A DNA stretch of 64,000 bases from Nageia nagi. Its lineage: Eukaryota > Pinophyta. The notes below the pieces were generated by a model, which searched no databases, was not told the DNA's origin, and worked only from the letters and a program-made list of their open reading frames with translations. Where the stretch lies: contig JBITNC010000002.1 of assembly GCA_050084985.1 (NCBI GenBank), positions 24,366,001 to 24,430,000 of the forward strand, read 5' to 3'. This document shows, piece by piece, positions 11,324-23,061 of this stretch (position 1 is the stretch's first letter; each line of letters opens with the position of its first letter). A program made the translations under genes and the position numbers.

Positions 11324-13830
11324 CAACATAGTCAAAAACCTCAATCTAAACCTTAAATTCAAACTCAACATCAACAATTAAAGCAAAAATAATGTTGGCA
11401 AAAAGTAATATCTCATGAAACTTTGAAAACACAAGATGCCCACATTGTAGAAAAACCTAAACAAGGTGCTCATGTGTAAAATTTTATCCACCATCGAAGG
11501 TAGAAAATGAAAAATATGATAAGCAAAATATAAGGACAATTTTAGTTCAATTAGATCCAGTTAAGATTTAGTTACAAGAATGTAAAATGCAAAAAGATTG
11601 ACCTTTTAAAAAGTATCAATTTAATATTAACTTCCTTAATATGTTTTTGCAAATGGGAACATTCAACACATTTATTCCATTAGTGTAGCTTGAAATTATT
11701 GATCTTCTTAAGAAAGGAGCAACTAAAGGTAGGGAAAATGCAGTGGACATTGTCAATAAAGAAACGCAATTTCTCACAAAAAATATACTAACTATGGTGG
11801 TGGTTCCACCACCCTCTAGTGTACTATAATTTCTAATCATGTAGGATGCATTTCATATAGGTTGCATATCATGAGTCAGTCCCTTGCATGCATTTGGTTA
11901 CCATAAAAATTTTTATCAAGTTTTTAATCATGCTATCTTCACATATTCATCTTTTTTATTATGTTCTATTTCTTCTTATTTTTTATTTTCATATCATTTC
12001 ATCAAGTCATTTTCTTTCATCAAATATTTTTCTTATCTTTATCTCTCATAAAGGTTCCTAAATTTACCATGTTAATTAAATATCTCATGTATAAGGTAGT
12101 CTTATTTCTAGTCATTGCATCCCATATTAGTTGCATTTCAAAAAAATAAATAAGAGAAATCACGAAAAAGTGAATATAATCTCAAATAGGGGAAATATCA
12201 GTTTCAATTGGGGAAAATATAATTTTTAGTTTGGGGCAATTTCAGTTTTAGCTGGGGGCATGATAGAAATCAGATATAAAAAATTAGAAGGCAAAAATTT
12301 AGAGTTCAAACTTATAAAGTGCAAAATTGCCAATTCTTGGGACATGTAAGTACAAGTAAAGTATATCATATCAAATAGTTTTGATATTGGTTATGTTATG
12401 ATCATGTTTATGATATTCATTGCAAAATCTATTGTACTTGATGAATTAAGACCACTCTTACTTCTTTGAATATCCAGTATGAAAAATAAACATTACATAT
12501 GTTATTTTTTATGACTTTTATTTCAAACTAAATGCATGTTTTACAAATTAAATATGAAAATTCAAAGCCATTGTATTTTTGAAAATTTTGTATAATATAG
12601 CAGTATCGCATTGTATAGACACATGTCAATGGAATATTGAATATATTAATAGTTATTTTTCAATGCCAATTGAATGGACTCTTTCTCCTTAAATGCAATT
12701 CTATCATTCTCATGCTATCAGGGACGTGATTAAAATGAAATTATGGATGCTTTCAAATATCAACAATGTTATCATACTTTTAAAAGTTCAAAATAGTTAA
12801 GGATATCATGATATGGCTTATGCATACACAAAAAGTATATAAGGTCAAAATTTGTAAAAGTTATCGCTCATAAGAGAAATATCATGCTATATGGAGATAT
12901 GATTCTATGATCTTTGTGATTCAAAATATTATTACTTACTTTCAATTGAATATCATTAGAATTTGCAGATCTAATATGACTATTTTTATGCTGTTAACAA
13001 CATGTGTACATTATGAATTCATTGTAAAAGGGGCATGTTACAAAATCTTTGAATATCTATTTGAAAATTCTATTATTTCAAAAATATGCACTGATATGGA
13101 AATGATAAATAAAATTGTAAAAAATATGATTGCCAAAATCTATGAAATTCATCTGTCAACAGCATAGGTTTGCTTTGAAAATCAATAAAATAAAGCAATT
13201 CAATGTGATCAACTGTGTAATGTTGATATGTAAGGCCAATAAATATTTGAATACTTGGTATTTTTATGGGAATTAAATGATATTGTTCAATGTTATGCTA
13301 ACAAATATTTTCAAGGTCATGATCACTCCATGAGCAAAATCTCTTATAAAGTATAGGTTATTCCAAGCTTGATTCATTAAAAAGGTTCTCATCAGCTTAA
13401 TCATGGTTATTCCAAGCTTGGGGCATTAAAAAGAACCTCATCAACTTGATCTTTTCTATATGTCATGGTTAAATAGAACTATGAGTCACATCGGCTATAT
13501 TGACACAATAGATATCATATTTATTTCATCCTTGCTCTTTTAATTGATTATTATTTAATAGGATGTGATCTATGTGGGTATTAAGTTGATTATTCTTAAA
13601 AAGGTATTATTTAGGAGAGTAGGATTCGCATAGAGATGCTCTCCTCATACATGGACTTCAATTTTTGGCTTGATTCTCTGAAGCGGCATGAGTAAGGGGC
13701 AATGCAAGACCAAAAGGGGGTAGACAACATATCAATTGAAAAAGTGAAGTCCACTTTACTATTGAAAATTTTCTTCTCTTCTCTAGACTTCTTTGAATTA
13801 TGCAATTTCAATACTTTTCATTTCATATCC
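11324..13830. other. Interior of element C, no intact coding sequence
   Basis: Contains a G-rich degenerate repeat at about 12180-12270 (several copies of a CAGTTT...TGGGG unit). It also has a tandem pair of about 48 bp at about 13360-13455 (TTATTCCAAGCTTG...CATTAAAAAG...CTCATCA). Short frames elsewhere show no recognisable domains. Confidence 0.5.
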
Positions 13831-13844
13831 AAAGAGGGGTAAAA
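13831..13844 (+). other. Polypurine tract of element C
   Basis: AAAGAGGGGTAAAA immediately precedes the 3' LTR. The complement of the same string stands beside the 3' LTR of element B at 44347-44360. Confidence 0.8.
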
Positions 13845-14611
13845 TCTAAACACCTAAAAATGATTTATTATTTATTTAATAAATCATATTTACAATTCCT
13901 AAATGACTTAATGCAATATTAAATATGTTAAGATAAATTTGATATTATAATGCAATGCCATGTGTTATATTAAATGCTATATCATTTATCATGGTTTATA
14001 TTTTAAATTATCTTGAATATAACAAAGTTTATATTATTGCTAGAGGTCGGTATTCACTTCTTTTTATGTCCTTGTAGGCTATATATACAAGTGGAATAGG
14101 TTGAATCCACATATTAGAACTCTTTGATATAATAAGATCTCTAATAGGTGGTTGTCTTTTGCTATCTTGATCAAGCAACAGTGTCTCTTGATGCCACTTA
14201 TTGTGAGAAATTGTTATATTTTGAGCTATAAAACTTTCTATCTTTCATGCATGACATAATTCGATATATCTTACATAGTTAATGATATGCTTCTCTTAGG
14301 CCATTAGCGATGTGCTTCTCTTAGGCTATCAATGATGTGCATCTTCTAGATCGAGGGTTTTAGATTTTATTGGTGAAGGCTACTGATTCATAAATGCGAA
14401 GATCCATCATGAGCTCGCCTCCAATCTGGTCCTAATCCTTCAAAGGTTCATTGCTATCTACTTTCAAGGATTGTACATACACTTCATATCAGATGCATGC
14501 TTTTCATGTATATTTGTTGTATTTGCTATAATGTACATATATATTCTTCTTATATTGTAGATCATTTTATTTATTATGTATATTTGTATTTTACACAATT
14601 TACAGTCTACA
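13845..14611 (+). repeat. 3' LTR of element C
   Basis: 767 bp, collinear with the 5' LTR. It starts TCTAAACACC and ends TCTACA, followed by the duplication ACTAC. The palindromic head lies at about 13852-13895. Confidence 0.88.
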
Positions 14612-14616
14612 ACTAC
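14612..14616. repeat. Target-site duplication ACTAC, right copy (element C)
   Basis: Exact match to 9361-9365. Confidence 0.85.
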
Positions 14617-15814
14617 AAGGGCTTCATGCATTCATATATTACTTAAACTATTTGAAGAATATTTATAACATGTAACATTTAGAGGAAAATCTAAGCCATA
14701 TAATCTAAATTGAGAGATGACTCAAATCTATTAATCACGTGATTTAAATAAATGAATAAATGACATACAAGTTGGGTACATGTAAGAGATACGATCAACA
14801 ATGAAGAAGATATGAAGGATCAATTTAGGTAATTAGACCAGGTCATTTAGAGCCTTTTGAAAGGGAAATAATCAATAATGGTGAGGGGTTATTTAATAGA
14901 CCTAGGTCATTGATGACTACCTAAAATGAGGTTTTAATCATATGATGAAAATAAAAGCTTAAACCTAGTTAAACGTTTTGACTAATATAATCTCAATTGT
15001 TGAATGAATCAATGTTAAAGAAGATACGATAATACAACTTAATTCATTGGATTATTACTTAAAGATTTTCAATTGTGGACATGGAGAAGGGATTAGTCAA
15101 ATGATAGATACTTTCAATAGAAATTGTTGGATATATACATAATCTCATTGAAGTATATAATCAAAAAATAAATCAATGACTCAAAATAATCAAGAAAAAA
15201 AGAAGTTCTTGAATTTGAGGAAATTCAAATATTATAAATTAGGGTAGATATAAAGGTTTTTTAGTGAACAAATTATTAACAATTTTTGTTTAGATCAGTA
15301 AAAAAATAAGAAGGAAATCAATCTCCTAAATAAAATTTCAAGAAAATATTTACAAGAAATTGATGATAGAAATAAAAAGGCATCAAAACACTAGAAAATG
15401 AAATATGGATAATAATTGTCTAAGACATATATCCCCTTCAAAGTTAGATTACAAGAATTTTCTAAAGAATCTTCTCAATATCTTGTGAATATTCTTGATC
15501 AATTGGAAGTAAGGATATTTCAAAAAGTGTTGTGACTTGCAAAAAGGATGGGATTCATATTACCAAATCAAACCTCTATACTCCAACTAGTTTGGAGATT
15601 AGAATATAGGGTAATTAGTTGGAATATCTAACTAAAGAGAAATCATATAGTCTTCAAAGATGAGAACTCTTTTTAGAATTGAGAAATCATTGATAAAATT
15701 AACATGACCTTTTCAAGGTGCTCAAACTTGATCAAAGAGGATCCACACATGAACAAGAAAATTCTTTTTAGATAAAACTTGATCTCCCATTAAAGAGGGT
15801 GTAACATAAATCAA
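14617..15814. other. AT-rich stretch, nothing recognised
   Basis: No frame with protein-like composition and no repeat that I can name. Confidence 0.45.
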
Positions 15815-15840
15815 TAATATATATATACATATAAATATAA

Positions 15841-15890
<50 letters not shown>
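15815..15890. repeat. (AT)n microsatellite
   Basis: Imperfect AT repeat that becomes perfect from about 15849 and abuts the hairpin at 15891. Confidence 0.95.
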
Positions 15891-15893
<3 letters not shown>

Positions 15894-16120
15894 GCTTAGG
15901 GTTTCTGCGGGACTAATGAAAATCATCCTCTTTTCACAATTTTATTGTCTTTGATCATATTGTTATTTTTAATTTAATCAATTTTATTTTGAAATGTCAT
16001 ATATTTTTATATGACATTTCAAAATAAAATTGATTAAATTAAAAATAACAATATGATCAAAGATAATAAAATTGTGAAAAGAGGATGATTTTCACTAGTC
16101 CCGCAAAAACCCTAAGCTGC
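15891..16120. repeat. 230-bp near-perfect inverted repeat (fold-back/MITE-like hairpin)
   Basis: Two 113-bp arms (15891-16003 and 16008-16120) are separated by a TTTT loop. By eye they differ at only three positions with no gaps. The ends read GCAGCTTAGGGTTT and its complement. All three differences are transitions, so some would still pair as G:U in RNA. There is no coding frame. It could be a MITE inserted at an AT repeat, or an inverted duplication. If transcribed, it would form a long duplex suitable for Dicer-like processing. No target duplication is evident. Confidence 0.93.
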
Positions 16121-16255
16121 CATGCCAAGCTGCCCTACATTAATTGTCCTTGCTTTGGTCAGACCACCACATTTGATAGCATATATGGGATTTCTACTCA
16201 TATTGATTAGCCATCCTTTCGTTGCCTCTAGCAATGAGCTCTGGTGTGTTTAAGA

Positions 16256-17060
16256 ATGGCTGAGCCTCATCTTATCGATTCACTTTCTAGTGAAGTAGCT
16301 CACATGCAAGATGATGCTCGGTAAGAAGCCACAGAAACTCCTATTGAAGGTAGAACATGAGGTAATTCTCATGTCCCTTGAGTTTATAATCCCTTGCATG
16401 AATTTAAGGAGTCCTATGCATGGTTTGAATCACACCATCTGGTTGGTTATTTTCATAGTAGAATTCTTAGTTAGTCTATTTTACATCAATGGGTTTCTCA
16501 AGTCTGGGGCCGTTATGGGTTTAAGGTTGAGAATGTGCAAAACCTGACCAAAGGGTATTTCTTATTTTGGTTTTTTTACCCCATGCATGTCAAGAAAATC
16601 CTATCCAAAGGACCTTGGATAGTCTAAAACTCTTTGCTAGTTTTGTAACTATACTTTGGTTCTTTTGATGTGTCACAATCACAAAGCTCCTCTATGGAAG
16701 TCCCTATTTGGATTGAATTCCCTAATCTCCCCCATACCCTTTGGAATTTTTTGAAACCTTATGTTGAGCAAATTAGCACATTTGTGTGTTATGAACTCGA
16801 GCAGTTCTTTATGACTTGACTGATTAGGTGTGTGTGTGTGAGGCTAAACCTCACGAAAGATCATCCTCATGAAATTGACTTAGTCAATGATGTTGAGTTT
16901 GTTCATTAGAAGGTTAATTACATTGGTCTCCCTGATACTTGCTTCCACTTCCAGTACCTTCACCATAAAATTTGGGAGTGCCCCCTTATGAAAGGAAGGT
17001 TTAAAGCCCAGACTCATACTACTGCCCCCTTGCAAGCTAATCCTGCACCTACTACCTTTA
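16256..17060 (+). pseudogene. LINE ORF1 (DUF4283 plus zinc knuckle), 3'-truncated
   Basis: The frame starts at ATG 16256 (MAEPHLIDSLS) and shifts or stops several times. A DUF4283-like block is clear: KGYFLFWFF, then KKILSKGPWIV at about 16545-16625, and VPIWIEFPNLPHTLWNFLKP at about 16704. A decayed CCHC knuckle follows (CFHFQYLHHKIWECPL, about 16940-16985), in which one cysteine and the glycine are lost. This is the RNA-binding ORF1 of plant L1-type LINEs. It ends abruptly where the copia LTR begins. The 3' end of a LINE in the same orientation resumes at about 20900. Confidence 0.82.
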
Positions 17061-17554
17061 TGAAGGAACTACCACTAATAAGATAATTCTTAATCAACCA
17101 AGATCACATGAAAGCTCACAATTACATCTAACAAACTCACAAAGCAATCTCACAACACAAGATGTAAGTGGTTCCTCCAACTAGGAGTACATCCACTAAC
17201 TAGATCCTTACTTCAATCACAAATACAACTCTCTTACAATCCTCCTAATCTCAACTCCTACACTTCTATCATATAGCATAACTTTACTCTACTATTGGTG
17301 TATGATCATAAAGAGGAAGCCTTCTATTTATAGGCCAAAATCCCTCTTTGGATCACCCTTCTATCCAATGTACAATAGCATGACATGCACATCCTTTTAC
17401 CTAAGGGGCATGCTCATGACATGGAGTGTAGGACAAGTTACATTATCATATTCACTTAAATACTTAAGTTATGAAATGATACCCTTAAGTATTAATGAAC
17501 TTACATAGAATATTTAATACAAACCTTTACAATAATGCATTATACATTCCAACA
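17061..17554 (-). repeat. 3' LTR of the copia element
   Basis: On the minus strand it begins TGTTGGAATG directly after a polypurine tract, the usual Ty1/copia LTR start. The distal end is placed at 17061 because LINE ORF1 sequence stops there and the minus-strand end reads ...CTTCA. About 494 bp. No second LTR exists in the window. Confidence 0.65.
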
Positions 17555-17567
17555 TTCCCCCTTAATG
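17555..17567 (-). other. Polypurine tract of the copia element
   Basis: Minus-strand CATTAAGGGGGAA abuts the LTR start, the standard copia arrangement. Confidence 0.85.
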
Positions 17568-18030
17568 CAATATTTGGATAGAGCAAGTAAGAGAGAAGAA
17601 GAAAAGAAAGTAAGAGAGTTCTCCTCCAAACAGATACAATAGAGATGAGAACTTTTTACATATTTGTGAAGTAAGAAAGATTTAGTTTGAGACTCACTAC
17701 TTTGCCAAATACAATCATTAACCACAATCGATTTCAATGTACATGAAGTAGTCATTCAACTGGAAGTCATGAAAAGTCTCCAAGAGCCTGCATACTTGAG
17801 GTAAGTAACCTGTAATCTTAAAGGAACTTGCAAGTCATAAGCAGCTCAAATAACAAGATCAGTTAGATGCATCATATTCATATCAACAAGGATAGATGAA
17901 TCACACAAATGCCATCATGAACTGATCAATGGTGCATTATAAGTCATCATGAAGATGCCATGCCAAAAAACTTATAGTCACCTGTTGTATATAAAATATG
18001 TGTTGATTATCATTACAAAATAGAACATGC

Positions 18031-18240
18031 ACATACGAGTTCCTCACATATGGATAACTGAACAGTGTCAAAAGACACATAAGAGTTCCTCACACATGGA
18101 TAATTGAATAGTGCTAGATTGACCAAAAATAGAGTATGCACATACGAGTTCCTCATATATGGATAACTGAATAGTGCCAAAAGACACATAAAAGTTCCTC
18201 ACACATGGATAGTTGAATAGTGCTAGATTGGCCAATTTGT
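18031..18240. repeat. Tandem repeat, period 109 bp, in the copia 3' region
   Basis: Two copies begin ACATACGAGTTCCTCA at 18031 and 18140. Each is itself a double of about 52 bp (GAGTTCCTCACA...GGATAAC then AGTTCCTCACACATGGATA). The array lies between the pol stop and the polypurine tract and does not encode a conserved domain. Confidence 0.85.
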
Positions 18241-18418
18241 ACAACAAGTTCTTCACGTAGAATGAACTTACCACGAAGGTATTCAACAAAATCAACACAA
18301 TATAGCGCAAAATCCTCCTAGGGGTGAAGTTGTCATCATAAACAAGAATTCAAACTTCACTCCCCCTTGAGGGCAACTTCACCAACTCGATAACATCCCT
18401 AAGCTTATAAAAATGAGC

Positions 18419-20900
18419 TTACGAGAGGGGCATAGTGAACAAATCAATGGAGTTCAAGGTGGATGAACAATACTCCATGTGTATGATGCCATCAAGAACC
18501 TTCTTCCTGATAAAATGGGTATAGATTTTCACATTTTTTGTTCTCTGATGGAACACAAGATTCTTATCCAAAGAAATAGCTATTTGATTATTTGAAAAAA
18601 TCAAAGATAAGCCACCTTGGTCATACTTAATTTCTTTTAGAATATGCCTTAGCCAAATGGCTTCCTGGGTTGTAACAAACATGGCATGATATTCAGCTTT
18701 TGTGGTGGAAAGAGAAATAGTAGGCTACTTCTTGGAAGCCCAAGAGATAGCACCTAAACCAATGCTAAACATATATGCAGAGGTTGACTTCCTATCATCT
18801 CTATCTTTCCCATAGTTAGAATCTGAGAATCCAGAGAGAACAAATGAGGGCAACTTGGAATACTTGAGAGCAAGATCCTTAGTCTTTGTAACATACCTCA
18901 AGATTTGCTTAACAACATTGAGGTGCTCAACATAAGGTTTCTGCATGAATCGTGCCATCAGATTCACTGCAAAGGCAATATCTAGCCTAGATATAGTCAA
19001 ATACAAAAGACTACCAATTAATTACCTATAAGCTGTAGCATCAGCTAACTAAGAGTTGGAGCTTAGAGAAATAGTGATTCCAGGAGAGATTAGTATTGCA
19101 GCATATCTACACTTCTCCATTCCAAACTTTTGTAAGATGTTTGATATATACCTAGATTGATTGAGGTAAGTACAATCCTTGTATTAATACACTTGCATTC
19201 CAAGATAGTAGTGCAAGAGATCAAGATCAGTCATTTCAAATGTTACCTTAAGTTTGGATATGTACTCTTGAATGATTTCATCATTATTCCCACTAATCAA
19301 AAGATCATCCACATAAAGGAGAATTAAGACCACGTCTTTTCCTTGATTGAGCACATATAGATCGAAGTTAGAAAAATACTTAAAGAAACCAATGTCTGCA
19401 AAATACCTTGAAATCTTTTCGTACCAGGCTTGAGGTGCTTGCTTAAGTCCATACAATTACTCCTTTAGCTTGCACACAAAGGACTCTTTGCCTTCCATAA
19501 TAAACCCTTTTGGTTGATTCATGAAGATTTCCACATCTAAGTCACCATTAAGAAAAGCACTCTTGACGTTAAGTTGAAAAACTTTCCATCCTTGAGCTGC
19601 AAAAAGAGCAAGGATAACTCTCACAAAAGGCATCTTTGCCACGGGTGTGAAGGTTTCCTCATAATCTACATTTTATTTCTAAGCAAAGCCTTTAGCTACT
19701 AACCTTGCCTTGTATTTCTCAATATCTCTAACTAAATTGAACTTGACCTTGTAGATCCATTTATTGCCAATCACATTCTTTTCATTGGGATAAGGAACCA
19801 AGTCCCAAGTTTTATTTTTCATAAGCACCTCATACTCCACTTTCATGGCTTCCATCCAACACTTGTGCTTAAAAGCTTCTTTGAAAGTTGAAGGCTCATG
19901 CTTGTTGTCAATCTTAGCAATTAAGGATTTGTTCAAGGTCATGCTCCTTATTACCCTTTGAGTTGGAGAGTTTTGTTCTTGAGGTGACTTGTCTACATTA
20001 ATATCTAACCAGCTACATGCTACTAAAGAGTCCTTTGGATCATCAACATCCTCATTAGAAGTAGATTCATCAGGAAGTTCATTGAACTTTACATTCTTTG
20101 AAATGAACATTGCTTTATAGGTTGGAGAGTAGAGCCTGTAGCCTCTATTCTAGCTGTCATAACCCACAAAGATGCATTTTTTAGCTCTTCTGTCCAACTT
20201 CTTTTTCTTAGAAACAATATAGGAGAATGCTTCACAACCAAACACCCTAAGGTGAGAAATGTTAGGTTTTCTTCCTGACCATGCCTCAAAAGGAGTTTTA
20301 CTCTGAACGGCTTTTTTAGGACACCTATTCAAGGTGTAAATAGCAGTGCTCATAGCTTCACCCCACAAGAATTTAGGAAGATTACCCAACATGCATCTAG
20401 CCATCTCCATAATTGTTCTATTTTTCCTTTCGGTAACACCGTTCTGCTGAGGAGTGTATGGAATTGTAAACTACCTCTTGATTCCATACTTAGCATAATA
20501 CTTATTGAACTCATTGCTATTATATTGTTTTCCATTATCGGATCTCAACATCTTGATTTTAAGGTTAGTTTGATTCACAATAAAAGCCTAAAAAACTTTA
20601 AAACTCTCAAATGTTTGATCCTTGTGCTCAAGTAGATACCCAAAGGTCATCCTACTAAACTCATCAATGAAGGTCAAGACGTAAGATCCTCCTCCAAGTG
20701 ACTTAGTCTGAAATGGATCCATCAAATCTAAATGCACAAGTTGAAGAGGTTGAGATGCTCTTGTTGCCTTATCTTTTTCAAATTTTTGTCTATGCATCTT
20801 ACCAAGAATGCACTTCTTGCATAGACCAACCAAAGGAGAAATTGAAGGCAAACCTTCCACAAGTTATTGATCTTTCATGACTTGAATACTCTTATGGGTT
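18419..20900 (-). pseudogene. Ty1/copia pol (integrase, reverse transcriptase, RNase H), 5'-truncated
   Basis: Reading right to left on the minus strand, a gag-pre-integrase zinc segment comes first (CKKCILGKMHRQKF, about 20820-20760). Integrase core follows (LVHLDLMDPF, FIDEFSR, then MLGNLPKFLWGEA and VFGCEAF). Reverse transcriptase follows (NKWIYKVK, FLNGDL, MYGLKQAPQAWYEK, LLYVDDLLISG at about 19310). RNase H ends it (RKSTSAYMFSIG, then the end at about 18420). The YVDD catalytic box is kept. Scattered stops and small shifts break it into seven or so frames. Sequence left of the RNase H is the 3' non-coding region and LTR. The gag part and 5' LTR are missing: the frame is cut at about 20900, where LINE sequence takes over. 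The order pre-integrase, integrase, RT is diagnostic for copia. Confidence 0.93.
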
Positions 20901-22272
20901 GGGCTAGGAAAAGTTTTCCAGTCTCCGTGGTGGAAGGATTGGGCTTGGCCCAAAAAAGTTAGGTTAATGAAGTACAAACCCCACCTTGGGCACTCCTGAC
21001 TTTCTCATCATGTTCCTATGGTGGATATTCTCAATTTAAGATGGGATCTTGTCTCCTCACCATCTCGATGGTGACTACATTTTTGCATAATTTGGAAGTC
21101 CTATCTGGAACTTAAGCATAATTTTTTTGTGTGGAGTTTATTGCATCAAGGCTTGCCTATTGGGGTTCAAAGAAGTTATCTAGGAGTGCTCAACTTGACT
21201 TGTGCATTTTGTAACTCCCTTGAAGACTTTTTGCATGTGTTTTGGTCCTATTTGAAAGCCAAAGAAGCTTGGGAATGGATTTTATCTTTTTTTAACTAGT
21301 TCTTGGTTACTCTATGTTCTTGGGTTCATGAAATTTTAGGAGACCCACTTTAGTTTTCAAAATCCCTATAAGAAGTTTGGCACATTTTTCATACCACTAT
21401 CTTGTTTCATCTGTAGAAAGCTAGAAATAGAATTATTTTTAGCAGGGAGGATGTCTCTACTTCTTTTTCTCTTGCTGACAAATATGCTATTTTTTACGAT
21501 GCTTAGTTGTAGATTATTATGCAAGCAGAGAAGATAAACATGGAAGTTTAAACCTTATGTCATATGCTGGACATCTGGGCCAATGCCCCCTGTGCCATGA
21601 GCAGAGTTCCCCCTGATCGACCTCCTCCTCAACAGCAGCTTCAACGATGACGTTCTTCAGGTTCACGATGATGGGCTTCCAGATATGGTTCCTCGTGGGA
21701 CCATCCTTCCTCTTCGCTTAGACGTCATTGGTCTCAATCATCATAGAATCCCAAGCGGTTCCGCTCAGATGTGCTCTCTCCCTTGCGTGTTCATTTTGGT
21801 TAGGATGTACATCCAAGGGACTCTCCTTCGATGGTTGGCTAGGGCCATGGATCTCCTCGCCCTTAGAGTAGTTGGGGGGATGTGCTAGAATTGGTTAGCG
21901 GGCCTCACCCTCAGCCTCCTGTGCCTATCGTTGCGACTCTTGAATTGGATGGCACTTCTTCTTAGGCGGGCCATGATGGTTGGAATGATGCTCCCTCTGA
22001 TAACCATTGTTGGGCTTACTTGGGGTCAACTGACAACTTCGCCTCCCTATCCTCTTGAATAGTTAGTTTTCTTTTTTCAATTGTGCTTCACTTCATAAGG
22101 AGTTTTTGGTCTCCCGATTAACTATGGCTACTTTTGTTTTGATGTTGGTTTTATGCTTCCTAACCCAAATGTAATTAGTATAACTCTTTTGAAGTGTGCT
22201 CTCTACCACCAAACCTTTTTTATATGACTAGATTTACATTTTAATAATATAAAATCTTTTCATAAAAAAAAA
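20900..22272 (+). pseudogene. LINE 3' end (zinc-binding RT tail and 3' region with A-rich end)
   Basis: A broken plus frame at about 21085-21500 shows the zf-RVT pattern that closes plant LINE ORF2: FFVWSLLHQGLPIGVQ, then CAFCNSLEDFLHVFWSY and AKEAWEWIL. After that comes less conserved sequence ending in ATAAAAAAAAA at about 22262-22271, a plausible remnant of the LINE poly(A) tail. Endonuclease and the RT core are absent. Together with ORF1 at 16256-17060 in the same orientation, this fits one LINE split by the copia insertion. A later deletion then removed the LINE middle and the 5' part of the copia. Confidence 0.7.
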
Positions 22273-22600
22273 TAGACAATAAAATTAAGTAATACTAAAA
22301 TATTATCTCTTAACAAATTTATAAACTATTCATCTCATTATCGGTATCATTGAAAAAAAAAATACAAAACGCATGTGTCAAAGTAGTTGTACTTGGCATC
22401 ACTATCAAATAAAACCCAATCACTAGTCGCTAGTGAGGTCCCTCTGCAGTATCCGTTGAACATCTCGTATGCTAAAACTTTTTCCAATCAAAACTATATT
22501 CCATTGTTCTCAGCTTATCCTCTAAATACATTCGTGAGTCGAACATCCCTGCAATCAACCTCATCCCCTCTGCTGAAAGCTACTGCTTTTCCTCGCAATA
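22273..22600 (+). promoter_or_regulatory. 5' flank and probable leader of the plastid-protein gene
   Basis: Only about 330 bases separate the LINE tail from the start codon, so the promoter must be short or include LINE sequence. I see no clear TATA box. An overlapping frame (22387-22782) is open here but shifts against the real coding frame; I treat it as a shadow. Confidence 0.35.
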
Positions 22601-22846
22601 ATGGCAACACTATTGCCTCTGACGATTTCTTTACAGTACAATGGCAATGTAAACACAACCACAAGCTCTGCTATTCCATTTGCCAAACTAATGCCAAGGC
22701 TTTCTTCTTCTTCTTCAGGCAAAACCAGAACAATGCCCTTTTTTTTGGGAGCTTATTTGCCTCTAAAGTCTCTCAAATCTAATTTCAGGCCTTGCAGAGT
22801 TATGACTACAGTCAGAGTTGTAGCACAATCAGATTTTGCAGACCAT
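22601..22846 (+). CDS. Exon 1 (transit-peptide exon) of the probable plastid protein
   Basis: Codons 1-82, beginning MATLLPLTISLQYNG and ending ...VAQSDFADH. The donor GTACAG at 22847 keeps phase 0. Composition is that of a plastid transit peptide: many S and T (including SSSSSG), several R and K, and few acids until DFADH. I chose the ATG at 22601 because the frame downstream of it joins exon 2 in phase. An earlier ATG in this frame was not seen. Confidence 0.75.
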
Positions 22847-22965
22847 GTACAGTCCTTTTTCCATCGCTTTATCTCTCACCATTTTTTGTTTTGTTTGGTT
22901 ATGTGAAAAATAGTGATCAGAAAAATATTCCAACTAAAACTGTGGGTTTGTTTCCAATGTTGCAG

Positions 22966-23061
22966 GAAGCATCCAGATTCAGGGATGGACTTCTGAAGAT
23001 GCTTGCAGATGACGAAAACATTGGGGAACTCAGAGTAGCTATGGTGGAGACTTGCACAAAG
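22966..23061 (+). CDS. Exon 2 of the probable plastid protein
   Basis: Thirty-two codons (EASRFRDGLLKML...VETCTK) follow the acceptor TTGCAG and end at the donor GGTAGC. Length 96 is divisible by 3, so skipping it would keep the frame. It reads as an amphipathic helix pair. Confidence 0.78.

Larger units (their letters stand above)
9366..14611 (+). mobile_element. Element C: complete non-autonomous LTR retrotransposon, 5.2 kb
   Basis: Two long direct repeats (9366-10107 and 13845-14611) bound a 3.7-kb interior and are flanked by a perfect 5-bp duplication ACTAC. A primer-site-like sequence follows the first LTR and a polypurine tract precedes the second, so orientation is plus. No reverse transcriptase, integrase or protease motif is visible in any frame. 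The only long frame is at 10835-11323. The LTR-head palindrome, the TTTTGGTGAA primer-site start and the AAAGAGGGGTAAAA tract all closely match element B (43714-52204). I infer that C could have been mobilised by a B-like relative. Confidence 0.9.

Noticed and set aside
20089-20535. Extra minus ORFs at 20089-20289 and 20350-20535
   Set aside because: They are frame-shadows of copia integrase, whose true frame carries MLGNLPKFLWGEA and VFGCEAF.
22387-22782. 131-codon ORF overlapping the host gene start
   Set aside because: It is in another frame, does not join exon 2, and ends in a T-rich run. The frame from 22601 gives a transit peptide and in-phase splicing.
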